6,268 nucleotides of DNA from Methanomassiliicoccaceae archaeon (GTDB lineage Archaea > Thermoplasmatota > Thermoplasmata > Methanomassiliicoccales > Methanomethylophilaceae), in assembly GCA_009776625.1 (NCBI GenBank), contig WRNL01000067.1, positions 1,895 through 8,162 of the forward strand, in the 5' to 3' direction. Below the pieces are notes generated by a model. It was not told the DNA's origin. It worked only from the letters and a program-made list of their open reading frames with translations, and did not search any database. Shown in pieces: positions 6,111 through 6,268 of the stretch (position 1 is the first letter of the stretch; each line of letters begins with the position of its first letter). Both the position numbers and the translations under genes were made by a program.

Positions 6111-6134
6111 TTTAAATCAGTTCTGTTAGTTCTG
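6111..6134 (-). promoter_or_regulatory. Candidate promoter/operator of the DUF262 gene
   Basis: TTTAAA (6111-6116) is a possible TATA-like element. Immediately upstream of it, on the minus strand, lie two identical heptamers AGTTCTG (plus-strand 6119-6125 and 6128-6134), spaced nine bases apart. Such a repeat next to a TATA element would suit regulator binding. However, a TATA box here would place the transcript start almost on the ribosome binding site, so the true promoter may be further upstream, for instance at AAATATGG on the minus strand (6184-6191). Confidence 0.3.
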
Positions 6135-6141
6135 GGGTGGA

Positions 6142-6163
6142 TGCCGTGTAAGGCACGACGGCA
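6142..6163. other. Small imperfect hairpin upstream of the DUF262 gene
   Basis: TGCCGT (6142-6147) can pair with ACGGCA (6158-6163), and two further pairs (6148-6149 with 6155-6156) form if G6157 bulges out, leaving a five-base loop. No T-run follows on either strand, so it does not resemble a terminator. It could lie in the leader of the DUF262 transcript or be chance. Confidence 0.25.
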
Positions 6164-6198
6164 CAGGGGCGTGCGCAGGGGCGGCCATATTTGGAAGC

Positions 6199-6208
6199 GG
6201 GGGGGGGG
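6199..6208 (+). repeat. Run of ten G at the junction with the coaBC-like segment
   Basis: Ten consecutive G end exactly where the coaBC-like copy begins. Together with the next bases they form the palindrome GGGGATCCCC (6205-6214). It is the only homopolymer of this length in the window and marks a possible breakpoint or sequence artefact. Confidence 0.8.
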
Positions 6209-6268
6209 ATCCCCGTGATGACCCAGGCCGGGGCGAGGCTCGCGGCGCCGGAGGCGGTGGAGGTCGCC
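6209..6268 (+). pseudogene. Direct repeat, copy 2: coaBC-like fragment running off the right edge
   Basis: Fifty-eight of 60 bases match coaBC 2233-2292. The two changes are C to G at 6244 (silent, Ala GCC to GCG) and T to G at 6263 (Phe to Val), so the frame and nearly all residues are kept. The preceding bases lack the first 47 codons, including the GITGSIAA motif, so no intact start is visible. It may be the edge of a partial duplication, a second flavoprotein gene joined mid-way, or a chimeric sequence end. Confidence 0.6.

Larger units (their letters stand above)
4434..6130. other. AT-rich island carrying a single defence gene
   Basis: Base composition switches sharply at about 4440, at the stop codon of the DUF262 gene, and returns to GC-rich near 6130, just upstream of its promoter region. 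The island therefore matches one gene plus its control region. I found no integrase, transposase, tRNA or convincing terminal repeats at its edges. The boundaries are visual estimates. Confidence 0.65.

Noticed and set aside
4424..6119. Similar short sequences at the island edges (TGCCCCTCAATCA at 4424-4436 and TGCCCTTTAAATCA at 6106-6119) as possible insertion repeats
   Set aside because: The match is imperfect, needs a length difference, and covers the nuclease stop codon and promoter region; chance similarity is likely without an empty-site comparison.
6184..6193. CCATATTTGG near-palindrome
   Set aside because: It resembles a eukaryotic CArG box, which has no meaning here. At most it contains a weak TATA-like element, already mentioned with the promoter.
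1..6268. tRNA, rRNA, CRISPR arrays, riboswitches, transposases
   Set aside because: I looked on both strands for cloverleaf ends, regularly spaced repeats and transposase motifs and saw none; nearly all sequence is accounted for by protein genes.

Overview
The window reads as a piece of a GC-rich euryarchaeal genome, most likely from the Thermoplasmata side and plausibly a Methanomassiliicoccales-like lineage. The evidence is an archaeal GINS replication protein, the archaeal route to coenzyme A (pantoate kinase beside a CoaBC protein), a DUF357 protein, frequent AGG (Arg) and ATA (Ile) codons in a GC-rich background, and Shine-Dalgarno-led, overlapping genes. Pantoate kinase is reported missing from the order Thermoplasmatales in the strict sense, so a related order fits better. 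This placement is inference.

Layout. On the minus strand, 1-649 is the N-terminal part of a GINS replication protein running off the left edge. A 122-base divergent intergenic region follows. A tightly packed plus-strand operon then runs from 772 to 4139: a DUF167 protein, a Toprim-thymidylate kinase fusion, CoaBC and pantoate kinase. Every junction overlaps by 1 to 8 bases, so translation is probably coupled. Convergent to it, and overlapping the pantoate kinase 3' end by 17 bases, is a small DUF357 gene on the minus strand (4123-4416).

Upstream of DUF357, on the same strand, the base composition changes abruptly to AT-rich. This stretch (4434 to about 6130) holds one gene, a 547-residue DUF262-DUF1524 protein of the GmrSD/SspE/BrxU type, expected to be a modification-sensing DNA nuclease acting in defence. 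It looks like a one-gene horizontally acquired cargo. GC-rich sequence returns at the right end, where the last 60 bases nearly repeat an internal stretch of coaBC (58 of 60 by eye) straight after a run of ten G. That is either a partial gene duplication or a chimeric sequence end.

How the genes fit together. Pantoate kinase makes 4-phosphopantoate. The phosphopantothenate synthetase that would use it is not in the window. CoaBC then adds cysteine and decarboxylates the product to 4'-phosphopantetheine. The dTMP kinase half of the fusion feeds dTTP synthesis, and GINS belongs to the replicative helicase, so the left part is replication and cofactor housekeeping and the right part is an accessory insertion. 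I found no RNA genes, CRISPR arrays, integrases or transposases. The most notable points are the Toprim-dTMP kinase fusion, the lone defence gene set against a housekeeping operon, and the displaced coaBC fragment at the right edge.
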